Shown in pieces: positions 25,610 to 34,835 of a DNA stretch of 64,000 bases. Every line of letters begins with the position of its first letter. Positions within the stretch are counted from its first letter, which is position 1. Position numbers and translations under genes: made by a program. Source of the DNA: CATOSP01 sp965204715 (GTDB lineage: Bacteria > Chloroflexota > Dehalococcoidia > Lucifugimonadales > UBA3495); the NCBI GenBank assembly GCA_965204715.1, contig OZ242009.1, positions 2,728,001 through 2,792,000 of the forward strand, read 5' to 3'. Under the pieces are notes generated by a model. The model saw nothing but the letters and a program-made list of their open reading frames with translations. It ran no database searches and was not told where the DNA came from.

Positions 25610-25672
25610 AGTTCGCCAGCGGTAGTTCGCGTGGCTATGCAGGTGGCCTGTAATCGCTGAGAGGATTAGGAT

Positions 25673-25680
25673 ATAATCCC
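25673..25680 (+). promoter_or_regulatory. Putative -10 box of the HAD-like gene
   Basis: A TATAAT hexamer about 50 nt upstream of the ATG at 25727, with a poor -35 candidate (TGTAAT) 17 nt before it. Weak evidence. Confidence 0.3.
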
Positions 25681-25726
25681 ACCGCAGACCCTATCTGTTG
25701 ATAGAAAGAGCGGCCAAGTATCTGTA

Positions 25727-26164
25727 ATGAAGATATTCTTCGACGTAGACTACACTATCCTGGGGTTGGACGACACCCTGCGCCCCGGAACCCTGGAAAC
25801 TCTGGATAAGCTGAAGGCGGACGGCCACGAGATATACATCTGGTCGGGGATGGGGGAGCGGTGGGAAGTGGTCGAGAAGCACCAACTGACACCGCTCGTC
25901 AGCGGCGTCTACGAGAAGCCCACTCATCATTTCCACGAGAGGCTTGAAGAGCTGAAAGTACCCTTCGAGCCAGACTTCGTGATTGACGACTACCCGGAAG
26001 TAGTCGCCGCCTTCGGTGGCGTGTGGGTGCCGCCCTACTTCTTCAAGAGAAACTTCGATCAGGAGATGGACCGCATCTACCAGATCGTGTGCGATTTCAT
26101 CGCAACCGGAACCTCTGAGGACCGGCAGTACCGGGTAAAGGGTTCGATAGTACCCCTCTTTTAG
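25727..26164 (+). CDS. HAD-superfamily-like hydrolase, 145 residues
   Basis: The N-terminus MKIFFDVDYTILGLDDTLRPG carries the HAD nucleophile motif DxDxT (Asp6, Asp8, Thr10). Motif II is the Ser in IWSGMG, and the acidic motif IV is FVIDDYPEVV. A small phosphatase-type fold without a full cap domain is suggested. The substrate is unknown. It lies between the selenoprotein gene and mutL, 12 nt before the latter, so it may be co-transcribed with mutL. No strong ribosome site precedes the ATG. Confidence 0.75.
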   Translation: MKIFFDVDYTILGLDDTLRPGTLETLDKLKADGHEIYIWSGMGERWEVVEKHQLTPLVSGVYEKPTHHFHERLEELKVPFEPDFVIDDYPEVVAAFGGVWVPPYFFKRNFDQEMDRIYQIVCDFIATGTSEDRQYRVKGSIVPLF

Positions 26165-26175
26165 GGGGCGTTGCC

Positions 26176-27888
26176 ATGCCCATCAAGGTTCTTCCGCCCG
26201 ACCTGGCCAACAAGATTGCGGCCGGAGAGGTCATTGAGCGCCCGGCGTCGGTGGTCAAGGAACTGCTGGAAAACTCCCTTGATGCCGGAGCATCCTCTAT
26301 TACCGTCGAGATCAGGAGCGGCGGCGTTGACGAAGTCCGCGTCACCGACGACGGCCACGGTATTCCCTCCTCCGAGGTTGGTGTCGCGTTCCTCCGCCAC
26401 GCTACCAGTAAGCTCAACGCCGCGGCAGACCTGGACGCAGTTACTACCCTTGGGTTCCGCGGCGAGGCCCTCCCCAGCATCGCTGCCGTATCCCGCCTCA
26501 GCTTGACCACCCGTACCCCGGACAGTGACACGGGCTACGGTATCGACCTGGAACGGGGCCAAATCGTCCGCGAAGGATCCCGGGGTTCCCCGCCCGGCGC
26601 CACGGTCCGGGTCACCGACCTGTTCGAGAACCTGCCCGCCCGGCGGAAGTTTCTCAAGACCCCCGGCACCGAAGCGGGCCGGGTCCATGACCTGGTGACC
26701 CGGTATGCTCTGAGTTTCCCATACGTGCGATTCCGGTTGACCAGCGATGGACGCACTCTGCTGTCAACAACCGGTTCCGGTAGCTTGCGGCAGACCCTGC
26801 TGGCAGTCTACGGGGCGGAAGTGGCCGAGGGGATGCTGGACATCTGCGGTGAAGACCCGGAGAGAGGCTACAAGGTTGAAGGGGTTGTCAGCCCTCCTCA
26901 CATCCACCGTTCCAACCGCACCTGCATAAGCCTGTTCGTCAACCAGCGGTGGATACAGAGCCGCGCCCTTTCCTTTGCCCTGGAAGAGTCCTACCACGGT
27001 CTCCTGCCCGTAAAGCGCTACCCTCTGGCGGCCATCAATATATCCGTGCCCCACGCGGACGTGGACGTGAACTCCCACCCTGCCAAACGGGAAGTCCGCT
27101 TCCACCACGAGGGCGTCATATTCTCGACCCTGCAACGCGCCGTGCGCGCCTCCCTCATTGCGGAATCACCAGTCCCCGTTATGCAGCCGCCGCCCGGGTC
27201 CCGGCCCCACGATGGCCCCCCGGTCTATCAACCAGGTTCCTTCTTCCCACGCAGCGCGTTTACGGGACGCCATCCCGATTATACGGGAGGCCCGACCGAT
27301 GCGGCAGTACCGGTCCAGCCTGCGCCCGCCCTCAAGGTCATCGGGCAAATCAAGGCAACCTACATTGTGGCAGAAGGACCCGACGGCATGTACCTCGTGG
27401 ACCAGCACGCGGCCCATGAGCGGGTACTCTTCGACCGCATCATGGAACGGAGCGGGCCGGAGAGACCGGGTAAACTGCTCCTGGAACCTGTGGCTGTAGA
27501 GTTGACGCCGGGCCAATTGGAGGTGGTGCGAGACCATCGTGAGATGTTGACCCAGTACGGCTTTTCCGTCGAGCCCTTTGGTGATACCAGCTATCTACTC
27601 CGGGCAGTGCCCGGAATCATGGCTGGCCAGCAGCCGGCACAGTCCTTGCTGACCGTGCTGGACATGGTTGCTCTGGAGGGATTGGGCCGGCAACAGGAAG
27701 ACATACTCGCGGCGTCAATCGCCTGCCACAGTGCGATCAGGGCGGGCAAGACCCTAACCAATGACGAGATGCGGGCACTGCTGGAGCAGTTGGAAGCGAC
27801 TGCCAACCCTCATACTTGCCCCCACGGGCGGCCAACTATGCTTCACTTCAGCGAAACGCACATGGAGCAGGTGTTCGGCCGCCGGTAA
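26176..27888 (+). CDS. mutL: DNA mismatch repair protein MutL (endonuclease type)
   Basis: A 570-residue MutL. The GHKL ATPase motifs are present at the N-terminus (ENSLDAGAS, DDGHGI, TLGFRGEALPSI). A variable linker with a Pro-rich stretch follows around residues 330-380. The C-terminal dimerisation domain contains DQHAAHERVLFD, close to the DQHA-x2-E-x4-E metal motif (last position Asp), plus ACHSAIRAG and CPHGRPT. These are the signatures of endonuclease MutL, as in organisms lacking MutH. The ATG is 12 nt after the HAD-like gene. Works with MutS encoded upstream. Confidence 0.96.
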   Translation: MPIKVLPPDLANKIAAGEVIERPASVVKELLENSLDAGASSITVEIRSGGVDEVRVTDDGHGIPSSEVGVAFLRHATSKLNAAADLDAVTTLGFRGEALPSIAAVSRLSLTTRTPDSDTGYGIDLERGQIVREGSRGSPPGATVRVTDLFENLPARRKFLKTPGTEAGRVHDLVTRYALSFPYVRFRLTSDGRTLLSTTGSGSLRQTLLAVYGAEVAEGMLDICGEDPERGYKVEGVVSPPHIHRSNRTCISLFVNQRWIQSRALSFALEESYHGLLPVKRYPLAAINISVPHADVDVNSHPAKREVRFHHEGVIFSTLQRAVRASLIAESPVPVMQPPPGSRPHDGPPVYQPGSFFPRSAFTGRHPDYTGGPTDAAVPVQPAPALKVIGQIKATYIVAEGPDGMYLVDQHAAHERVLFDRIMERSGPERPGKLLLEPVAVELTPGQLEVVRDHREMLTQYGFSVEPFGDTSYLLRAVPGIMAGQQPAQSLLTVLDMVALEGLGRQQEDILAASIACHSAIRAGKTLTNDEMRALLEQLEATANPHTCPHGRPTMLHFSETHMEQVFGRR

Positions 27889-27899
27889 CTTCTGGGTTG

Positions 27900-28766
27900 T
27901 TAGACCCCCTGCCAGTAGCGGCGACCCTCGGTGCGCACTATCTTGCCGAACCCGGTGTGGTGGCAGATGGCCATCACCGCTTCTTCGGACTCTGCACGGT
28001 CCAGCAGGTGCGTCCTGGTCCTTACCGCCAGGGCTGCGTCCATATCGAAGCTGAAGACCCAGTCCGGCTCGGTAACCTGGGCGGGGCCGTGGAAAACATC
28101 GCCAAGGATGAATGCCCTTTGCCCCTGTGAGACTACCGCCAGGCTCATTGACCCCGGAGTATGGCCAGGGGTCGGTATGGCTGTAACTTCGGTAGTCAGC
28201 GCCCGTTCCCCGTCCAGAGGGTCAATAACCCCTGCCGTCTCCAGAGGGGCCAGGGTCTCCTGCCAGAATGTGAACCCGAAAGTCTCCTCGTCTTTTGGGG
28301 GCTGGAAGGCTTCCCAGTCGGCTTGGTGGAACATGTACAGAGCGTTGGGGAATGTGGGGGCGCGGCCCGACCCTCCCGGCGTCAGGTTCCAGCCCACGTG
28401 GTCTGGGTGCAGGTGAGTAAGGAATACGGTGTCCACGTCTCCCAGGCTGACCCCGGCCTCCTGTAGGCTGGAAGTCAAGCGTCCGTCTTTGCCGCCTATC
28501 AAATTCCCGACTGTGCCAGGGTTGGTCGCCATGCTGCCGCCGCCTGTGTCAGCCAGGATGGTACGCCCCTCGGAGCGCACCAGATAGCTATCGAAGTGGA
28601 CCCGCAGATATTCCGTGCCCGAGAAGCCTTCTGGGTACCTTTGCTGGTAGGGGGACCAGGATTCTGCGGGCACGTTAGGAAAAGTCATGCTCAGGGGCAA
28701 TGCCCCTTCGTTGTCGTGGACCGCAGTTATCTCGACATTGCCGATGGTAATGGTGTTCGCAACCAC
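27900..28766 (-). CDS. MBL-fold metallo-hydrolase
   Basis: A 288-residue metallo-beta-lactamase-fold hydrolase with THLHPDHVGWN, PTPGHTPGSM, LGDVFHGPAQ and a C-terminal ICHHTGFGKIVRTEGRRYWQ. It is clearly homologous to the enzyme at 4414-5286 (shared LRVHFDSYLVRSEGRTILADTG-type N-terminus and C-terminal RxEGRRYWQ). The substrate is not known. The GTG start has GGAGG 6 nt upstream. It lies 75 nt downstream of the small Tat peptide gene on the same strand, so the two may form a transcript. Confidence 0.88.
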   Translation of the reverse strand: MVANTITIGNVEITAVHDNEGALPLSMTFPNVPAESWSPYQQRYPEGFSGTEYLRVHFDSYLVRSEGRTILADTGGGSMATNPGTVGNLIGGKDGRLTSSLQEAGVSLGDVDTVFLTHLHPDHVGWNLTPGGSGRAPTFPNALYMFHQADWEAFQPPKDEETFGFTFWQETLAPLETAGVIDPLDGERALTTEVTAIPTPGHTPGSMSLAVVSQGQRAFILGDVFHGPAQVTEPDWVFSFDMDAALAVRTRTHLLDRAESEEAVMAICHHTGFGKIVRTEGRRYWQGV

Positions 28767-28841
28767 GGTGCACCTCCAATGCCGAGTCCGGTCAGGTTTT
28801 CCCGAAGCCGGACGGTGGGTAGACCGGTCCGTGGAGCCTAC

Positions 28842-29066
28842 CTAGCTTGTGTTCTTGCGGCGCGGGTCCAGCCGGGGGTCACTGGCCGGGTGGAATATGG
28901 AATCTTTGCCGGGGAAGCCTTCCCCCGACGCTTTGGCCGGGTCGCTTCGGAATAGGCCAAAGGGAAGGGATGCCGCCGCGGCTGCCACCACGCCGATTCC
29001 CACGCGGGCCAGGAACCCGCGGCGGGAGTGACGGGATGAATTGCTGTCAGGCAAGTGTTTCTCCAC
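28842..29066 (-). CDS. Small Tat-signal protein, 74 residues
   Basis: Residues 14-40 form a twin-arginine leader: SRRGFLARVG followed by a hydrophobic Ala/Val/Gly stretch. The mature part after it is only about 30 residues and charged (GEGFPGKDSIF...DPRRKNTS). The GTG start has TAGGAG 6 nt upstream, strong support that it is translated. Tat substrates normally fold with a cofactor, which so short a peptide could not bind alone. It may be the signal-bearing partner of a larger enzyme, as in some Tat-exported complexes, or an anchored lead peptide. No function can be assigned. Confidence 0.6.
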   Translation of the reverse strand: MEKHLPDSNSSRHSRRGFLARVGIGVVAAAAASLPFGLFRSDPAKASGEGFPGKDSIFHPASDPRLDPRRKNTS

Positions 29067-29233
29067 GTTCTTCTCCTAGGTCTTGCGCAACCGGTCTAAA
29101 CGTGCATCCAACCGCGTGTCCGGCCATGTGAAGATACTCCAATTCAGACCGGACCCGCCACGTTTCGAGCACTGATTTTACTATCCGTGTAGAGTTTTGG
29201 AAACCCGGAATATGTGCCTGCGGTCGTGCCCAC

Positions 29234-30559
29234 TCAAACGTCGTCTATATCTTCCATCAACATTCGGGCCACCCCCCGGCCCATGCGCACCGAGTAATTG
29301 GTCCCCCGGTCCTCCGGGTAAATCTGGGTAGTGTTCGCCAGGTAAAGGCGCTCGAACGGAGTGCGGTGGCCAGGGATGTGCTCACCGTAGTTGACGCCGA
29401 TAATGGGCTGTGCGCCGTCAACCCTGTGGTGGTGGTACTCCAGAATCCAGGACCGGTCGAAGTCCGGGTTCAGCTTGCGCAGGTGCGGGATGAACTCTTC
29501 CAGAAGCTCATCTGCGCTTTTCCGGTAAAGCTCGCTGTCCCGGCTGGGATAATTGGTAAGGTATACGATATGGTTTCCGCCGTACAGCGACTTGTCGATC
29601 ATGTTGGTGTGTTCGATTACTCCCAGGAAGGGAAGGGAGCGGTCGCCCACATTCATCCAGTATTTGTCCGACAAGGGACGGTCAAGCACCAGAATGACCA
29701 ATACGGCCGACAGGTATTGAACGCCGGTCAGCTTGGCTTCGTATTCCTCCGGCATGGGCGGCGCCAGCCGGGTAAACACATAGGAAGGCGTGGTGGCGAT
29801 GACCGCGTCGTATTGACGTAACTCAGGCTCTTCTCCGGGAAACTGGACCTCCAGCCCGGTCGCGCGGCCATCCTCGACGGTCACGCGATTGACGCCTGCT
29901 GAGACATGGACGTCCCCACCCTGCTCCCGGACCCGTTCGCCCAGCGTGTCGAACACCTCGCCGAAGCTGCCCATCGGGTAACCCAGCCGTTCTTTCTGCA
30001 ACCCTTTTCCCCGGGACGCAACGCGCAGATAGACTTTTCCCCATAGCCAGGTCATGCCTATCTGGTTATAAAACGCGCCGAACTTGCCCCGCAGCAACGG
30101 CTCCCAGATCACCTCGTAGGCCCGGCTCCCCATGTGCCGCTCGAGCCAGTGGGTGGCGGTTATGTGCTCGAACTTGCGCCAGTTGGTGGTCTTCTGCAAC
30201 ACGAATGTCCACCAACCGACACGGAGACGCTCGATTAGCGAGAGGGGCTTGAAGCGCAGCAAGTCCATGGGGGTAGCGAAGTCCCATATCTTCCCGTCGT
30301 AGAACAGCCCGACTTTCGATTCCAGCCAGGCAAGTTTGTGACCCAGTCCCAACTCGTGGACCAGTTCGGTCATGTCGGTGTCGCTGACGAATAGGTGATG
30401 GTAGCCCCGCTCCAGTTGACCTCCGCCCACCGGGAAGGTGGAGGCCTGGCCTCCGAGGAAGGGCGCTCTCTCGAAGACCTCCGCATAGTGACCCTGTTTC
30501 GTCAATTCGTAGGCCGCGGCCAGTCCTGCCGCACCGCCCCCGATGATCCCCACTCTCAT
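29234..30559 (-). CDS. FAD-dependent NAD(P)-binding oxidoreductase, amine-oxidase/protoporphyrinogen-oxidase-like
   Basis: A 441-residue flavoprotein that starts MRVGIIGGGAAGLAAAYEL, the dinucleotide-binding GxGxxG motif, followed by the GGQASTF motif of the amine-oxidase/phytoene-desaturase class. The C-terminal FERLYLANTTQIYPEDRGTN block contacts FAD. Relatives in Chloroflexi and cyanobacteria sit in polysaccharide or lipid clusters and resemble UDP-galactopyranose-mutase-like folds; the substrate is unknown. The longer frame upstream overlaps the next gene; the ATG at 30559 forms an ATGA overlap with the stop of the UPF0104 gene, so they are translationally coupled. Confidence 0.87.
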   Translation of the reverse strand: MRVGIIGGGAAGLAAAYELTKQGHYAEVFERAPFLGGQASTFPVGGGQLERGYHHLFVSDTDMTELVHELGLGHKLAWLESKVGLFYDGKIWDFATPMDLLRFKPLSLIERLRVGWWTFVLQKTTNWRKFEHITATHWLERHMGSRAYEVIWEPLLRGKFGAFYNQIGMTWLWGKVYLRVASRGKGLQKERLGYPMGSFGEVFDTLGERVREQGGDVHVSAGVNRVTVEDGRATGLEVQFPGEEPELRQYDAVIATTPSYVFTRLAPPMPEEYEAKLTGVQYLSAVLVILVLDRPLSDKYWMNVGDRSLPFLGVIEHTNMIDKSLYGGNHIVYLTNYPSRDSELYRKSADELLEEFIPHLRKLNPDFDRSWILEYHHHRVDGAQPIIGVNYGEHIPGHRTPFERLYLANTTQIYPEDRGTNYSVRMGRGVARMLMEDIDDV

Positions 30560-31734
30560 GGACCGTCTTCCCTGGGAACTTCGCCCTGGACCGCCTTGCC
30601 GGACGGGGAGCGGCGGATAGGGTCCGTCCCCGGATGGGCACGAACTGGCGCCCCCGCGGAAATTCCCGCTTTCTCCTGTGCCGCGTTCGCCGGGGTGGTG
30701 GTCAATTGCTTGAGCGAGAGATTCTGCCTGAGCAGAATGAACAGTCCCGCCAGATTGACCGGCAACCACAGAACCACGATGTGCACGAATGTTGCGTAGG
30801 CCGCGGCCACGGATGCGCTCACTCCCAGGGCCAGCAGGGTCTGCTGCGCCACTACCTCGAAGGGGCCGATCCCGCCAATGACCGACGGGACTCCCGTTGC
30901 CAGGTTGGAGGTTGCGGTCAGCAGGGCAATGGCCAGCACCAGCGCCCACAACGGTCCGAAGAACAGGTCCAGGTCGAAGGCGTGTGAGGTAATAAGGTAC
31001 ACCCCTACCTCGCCGAACCACACCGGCAGCGACAGCAGAAACAGCGACAGGTGTTTGCGAGGTGAGCTGAGTATCTTAAGGCCGTCCAGGAATGTCTCGA
31101 CGAACCGCAGGACTTTTTCGCGTCCGTACTTCTCAGGTACAAAACGGGCGAACCGGGTTACCCAATCGGCTGCGTTCTGCCAGGATGCCAGTAAAGTCAG
31201 CAAACCCAGGGCGCAGAGGAAACCGCACGTACCCGCAAGGATCACCACCGTCCATGCCGCGCGGATTGCAGTTCCGGCGGCATCGAACCACCCGGTTGCA
31301 AGAAGGACCGGGGCCGAAGCTGCGACGAGGAACATCAGGGTCAGCCCATCATAGACTCGTTCTACCCCGATGGTTGCCAGGGACGGACCGACGCCGAAGT
31401 TCTCCCGGCGCGCCAGATAGTATCCCCGGACCAGCTCTCCCAGCCGCATCGGAAGCACGTTGTTCGCCATATATCCTATGACGATCACCGGGTATAGCCG
31501 TGACGCCGGCAAGACTCGCAGCGGCGACAGGAGGTACTTCCACCGCACTGCGCGGAAGTAGACCGCCACGAAGTAAACGGCAACTGCCGGGATGACGTAA
31601 ATGTAATTTGCCTCCGCAAGCACGGTCCTGATTTCGCCGAGGTTGACTTGATACACCATAAGCGACAGCAGGGCCACGCTCAGCCCCAGGGCAGCCCAGA
31701 AACGCCAGTTGGCGGCGAAAACGGAGCTAGTCAT
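30556..31734 (-). CDS. UPF0104 / lysylphosphatidylglycerol synthase transmembrane-domain (flippase-like) protein
   Basis: A 392-residue membrane protein with about eight helices and the family signature NNVLPMRLGELVRGYYLARRE...ATIGVERVYDGLTL. The family (YbhN, AglD, MprF N-terminus) is proposed to move lipid-linked compounds across the membrane. AAGAGG lies 5 nt before the ATG. Its stop overlaps the FAD oxidoreductase start by ATGA. Together with the Agl23/YYY pair upstream it suggests a glycolipid or lipid-linked-oligosaccharide locus. The C-terminal tail is disordered and Pro-rich. Confidence 0.87.
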   Translation of the reverse strand: MTSSVFAANWRFWAALGLSVALLSLMVYQVNLGEIRTVLAEANYIYVIPAVAVYFVAVYFRAVRWKYLLSPLRVLPASRLYPVIVIGYMANNVLPMRLGELVRGYYLARRENFGVGPSLATIGVERVYDGLTLMFLVAASAPVLLATGWFDAAGTAIRAAWTVVILAGTCGFLCALGLLTLLASWQNAADWVTRFARFVPEKYGREKVLRFVETFLDGLKILSSPRKHLSLFLLSLPVWFGEVGVYLITSHAFDLDLFFGPLWALVLAIALLTATSNLATGVPSVIGGIGPFEVVAQQTLLALGVSASVAAAYATFVHIVVLWLPVNLAGLFILLRQNLSLKQLTTTPANAAQEKAGISAGAPVRAHPGTDPIRRSPSGKAVQGEVPREDGP

Positions 31735-31994
31735 CGGCGCCTCTTGCTATGCTAGTTCGTTCACCCGCAGGGGAAGGTCCGTAATGGTCTCTGTGGCAAC
31801 GCCTCACGTCATCCCCGCCTGCATTCTTCTGCTGTGTGACATGAGTGCCCACTATATTGAACGCCGTACAAATGCACAACCGGCATTCTGTTTGCAGTTG
31901 TCACGAAATTTCTCCAGATTACCGGCATCCGAACCGCACCCACTCATTTCACCCGGAGGCAAGAAGGCCATCGGACCAGGGAGTTCACGCATCC

Positions 31995-34835
31995 TCATTG
32001 GCCCCCCGATTCCTTGGGAAGATAACTGTAATACTCCGACTTATACCACTCGTCGTCCAGTCTCCGAGTGAACAGATAGGCCAGGGCATCAGCCCAGGAC
32101 TCTCGGCTCTTGGCCACTTCCTCGAAGTACCGGAAGTCCAAGCCCAGTTGATGGCTGTTGGGCAAGGCCCGCAGACCCCAAACGAACCCCTCGTTGGCCC
32201 GGTCCTCATTGGGGCGGCGGTAACTCTCCGGGAACCATATCAAGTCCCGGAATGGCCCATGGCTTTCGAACCTTTCCAGGGACTCGGCATTTGGCCTGAT
32301 GTGGGGTAGTGTCAGCAGGAGGGCCGCAGAGTCCTCGTCCTCATCCGCTGGCTTGCAGCTCGTGTTCCAGCCATCCTCACCCTCGTTCTTAAAGCAGCCG
32401 AATGAAAGGAGTCCATCCTCCTGGGCATTCCGCACGTACCACTGGAACGGGTACCACATGTCATAGTCTACCCTGACCTCGCCCTCGCCACTGGAGAACA
32501 CCCGGTCCTCCAAATCGTCGTAGGTGTCTGGCAAGTCCGCACTCCCCTGGGCGTAGGCCAGCATCTCGACATTCGAATCATCGTAGGTGTAGGCGGCCCG
32601 GAGCGCCCCCAGAGTGCCAAATCCCAACAGGAGGGCGGCGATGCCCAACCCGGCCAACGCCAGACCCGTCCGAGGCCGGGTGTGACGCACCAGCGCCGCA
32701 GACGATACCGAGAGCAGTCCGGCTACCCCCAGGAGCGCCCACGCTTCAGGTGATGGCCCGCCTGGCGATGTGCCTGCGTCCTGGACATACCCATAGACTT
32801 GGTAGGACAGCACCGCGATTGCCGCCGGCGGGAGCGCCAGCAGGGCGATCCGCCCTCCCCGCAGTATGTCCCTCCATGAGACCCGTGCCGCCAGGTCGCC
32901 GAGGAATTTGCCGGTGAGGAAGATGAATGGCAGCGTGATATTCACCAGCAGCCAGGGCATCTTTTCCGATGCGATAGTATAAGCCAGGAAGGTTAGTCCG
33001 GCCCAAAGGGCCAGCGCTATCCCAAGCACATCTCCCTTTCTCAGGAAATGCACTGCCGCGGCCACCCCGAAGCTGATTGGCAACAGCTCATAGACTCCCA
33101 TCCCGACGAAGTAGTAGTACCAGGGCTGGTTCCCCCTTGCCACCTCCTGCTGGGCGATCCAATACCCCATGCCCAGCCACGACCCGCTGAATATCCCGGC
33201 CAAATTAGCGAAGAATGTTGTGTACAGCGTGGCCCAAATCACATAGAACACACCGGCGCATACCAGCCAAATTCCCCCGAGCCAGCGCAGCCCCCAGTAG
33301 ACCGATACCAACAGCGCACCGAATAGAATTCCTCCTGCCACCAGGTAGTTGACTGGTATGGAGTTGGCGCTGGCGTCGACGTTTATCCCGTCCGGCAGCA
33401 CAATTCGAACGACTCCCGCCACGTCTACCAATGGCGTGAATAGGACCAGGTACACCAGTGTCAGCATCGGAGGGATCAGCAGGAGCCGCCCGCCGCGACG
33501 CCACGGGAGACGCAGCGCCGACCAGGCGGCGACCGCGCACGCGACCAAGCCCACTGCCAGTGCAAAATCCGCCCATGCCAAGACCGCCTGGCTGGTAGCC
33601 CCGCTGATGGGCCGGGACAACGCCAGGATGATGGCGGCGATTCCCGATGCCGGTACGGCGACCCCTGCAAGCGGTTCTTCAGTCTCAGCCCGCCCAGCCT
33701 GAAGCGGCGAGACCTGGTTGTAAGCGCTAGGCTTGACCCCTGCCCCCTCCGCGGCTGCTCCAGATTGAGCAGCCGTCCCAATGGTGACGCGCCGCCGCCC
33801 TTCCCAGGCCGCTCCTCCGGTGGCAGGCTCCGGATTCTGCCGGGGGATCACAGGCCGCCCATCAGAGGTCCTCCGCCGGAGGACAGACCGTCCCAGAAAT
33901 CCCAGCAGCAGCATCCCCACAAGTACATGAAGCCACGCAGGGAACTCCAGGAGTGGAATCGGGACGAAAGGTCCGGCCCACTCTGGAGCGCCGACGATCC
34001 CGTTCTCAACCCCTTGCGGGTTGGTCAGGCTCAGACCGAAAATTCCCTGAAACAGCCCCGCCGTTGCCGCCCACTGTGGCAGGGTCAGCGTGACGAGAAT
34101 CAGAAAGAACCGGGCGGCAGGTTGCAGATGGTGAGATGGCAACCTGCCCAGCGCCCAGGGCGCGAGGTCCGGCAGCGCAAGCAGAAACGCGATTCCGCCG
34201 AACAGGGCCGCCACCAGGTAGGCGGTCTCCTTGGTCGTGAACATCAGCGCTAGAACCGCCGCCGTCAGGACAAGGTAGCGGTCCTTGCCGGATGCGATGT
34301 AGCGCCACATCAGGATGAAGATAGAGGCCGCCCAGAACGCCATGATGATGTCGTTGCGCCCGAAGCGGCTGAAATACAGCAGGCTCGGAGACAGGGCAAG
34401 CATCAGGCCGGTAAGCAATGCCCCCGCCCCGCCTATGTGGCGCCGCAGATAGTAGGGCAGTCCCGCCAGGGCAGTGCCGAAGATAACGTAAGCCAGCCGG
34501 GCCGTGTGGTCATTGTCCCCCAGCAGCTTGAAGACCAGGGCGGTAAGCTCAATCTGGAATGGCCCGTGCATCCAGGGGGAATGCACGTATCCTTCGCCAT
34601 TGAACAGTTTCCATGAGAAGTGAACGTGGATTGCCTCGTCGTAGTGCATGGTCCTGCCGTCCAGTTCCCACAGGCGCAAGGCCAGGGCGGCGAGCACCAG
34701 GACGACAAAGGCAACCTCCAGCCAGCCGGCCCGGAACCCGGGGATTCGTGGACGCGCGGGAAAGGGAGGCGCTATAGCTCCCTCTCTGGCTGATGATTGG
34801 GCCGTTTCCTGCCCGGTCTCCACTACGTTCTCCAC
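31995..34835 (-). CDS. Agl23-like flippase-activity-associated membrane protein (TIGR03663, GT39-like)
   Basis: A 946-residue multi-pass membrane protein. The first periplasmic loop has the PMT/GT39-type acidic motif LDGRTMHYDEAIHVHFSWKL followed by HSPWMHGPFQIE, characteristic of TIGR03663. More than ten helices follow, with a soluble loop at about 330-390 and a C-terminal soluble domain from about residue 780. Archaeal relatives are associated with N-glycosylation or lipid-linked sugar flipping. The GTG start shares its G with the TAG stop of the YYY gene upstream, so they are coupled. A 12-bp direct duplication (CTCCACTACGTT type) surrounds this junction. Confidence 0.87.
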   Translation of the reverse strand: MENVVETGQETAQSSAREGAIAPPFPARPRIPGFRAGWLEVAFVVLVLAALALRLWELDGRTMHYDEAIHVHFSWKLFNGEGYVHSPWMHGPFQIELTALVFKLLGDNDHTARLAYVIFGTALAGLPYYLRRHIGGAGALLTGLMLALSPSLLYFSRFGRNDIIMAFWAASIFILMWRYIASGKDRYLVLTAAVLALMFTTKETAYLVAALFGGIAFLLALPDLAPWALGRLPSHHLQPAARFFLILVTLTLPQWAATAGLFQGIFGLSLTNPQGVENGIVGAPEWAGPFVPIPLLEFPAWLHVLVGMLLLGFLGRSVLRRRTSDGRPVIPRQNPEPATGGAAWEGRRRVTIGTAAQSGAAAEGAGVKPSAYNQVSPLQAGRAETEEPLAGVAVPASGIAAIILALSRPISGATSQAVLAWADFALAVGLVACAVAAWSALRLPWRRGGRLLLIPPMLTLVYLVLFTPLVDVAGVVRIVLPDGINVDASANSIPVNYLVAGGILFGALLVSVYWGLRWLGGIWLVCAGVFYVIWATLYTTFFANLAGIFSGSWLGMGYWIAQQEVARGNQPWYYYFVGMGVYELLPISFGVAAAVHFLRKGDVLGIALALWAGLTFLAYTIASEKMPWLLVNITLPFIFLTGKFLGDLAARVSWRDILRGGRIALLALPPAAIAVLSYQVYGYVQDAGTSPGGPSPEAWALLGVAGLLSVSSAALVRHTRPRTGLALAGLGIAALLLGFGTLGALRAAYTYDDSNVEMLAYAQGSADLPDTYDDLEDRVFSSGEGEVRVDYDMWYPFQWYVRNAQEDGLLSFGCFKNEGEDGWNTSCKPADEDEDSAALLLTLPHIRPNAESLERFESHGPFRDLIWFPESYRRPNEDRANEGFVWGLRALPNSHQLGLDFRYFEEVAKSRESWADALAYLFTRRLDDEWYKSEYYSYLPKESGGQ

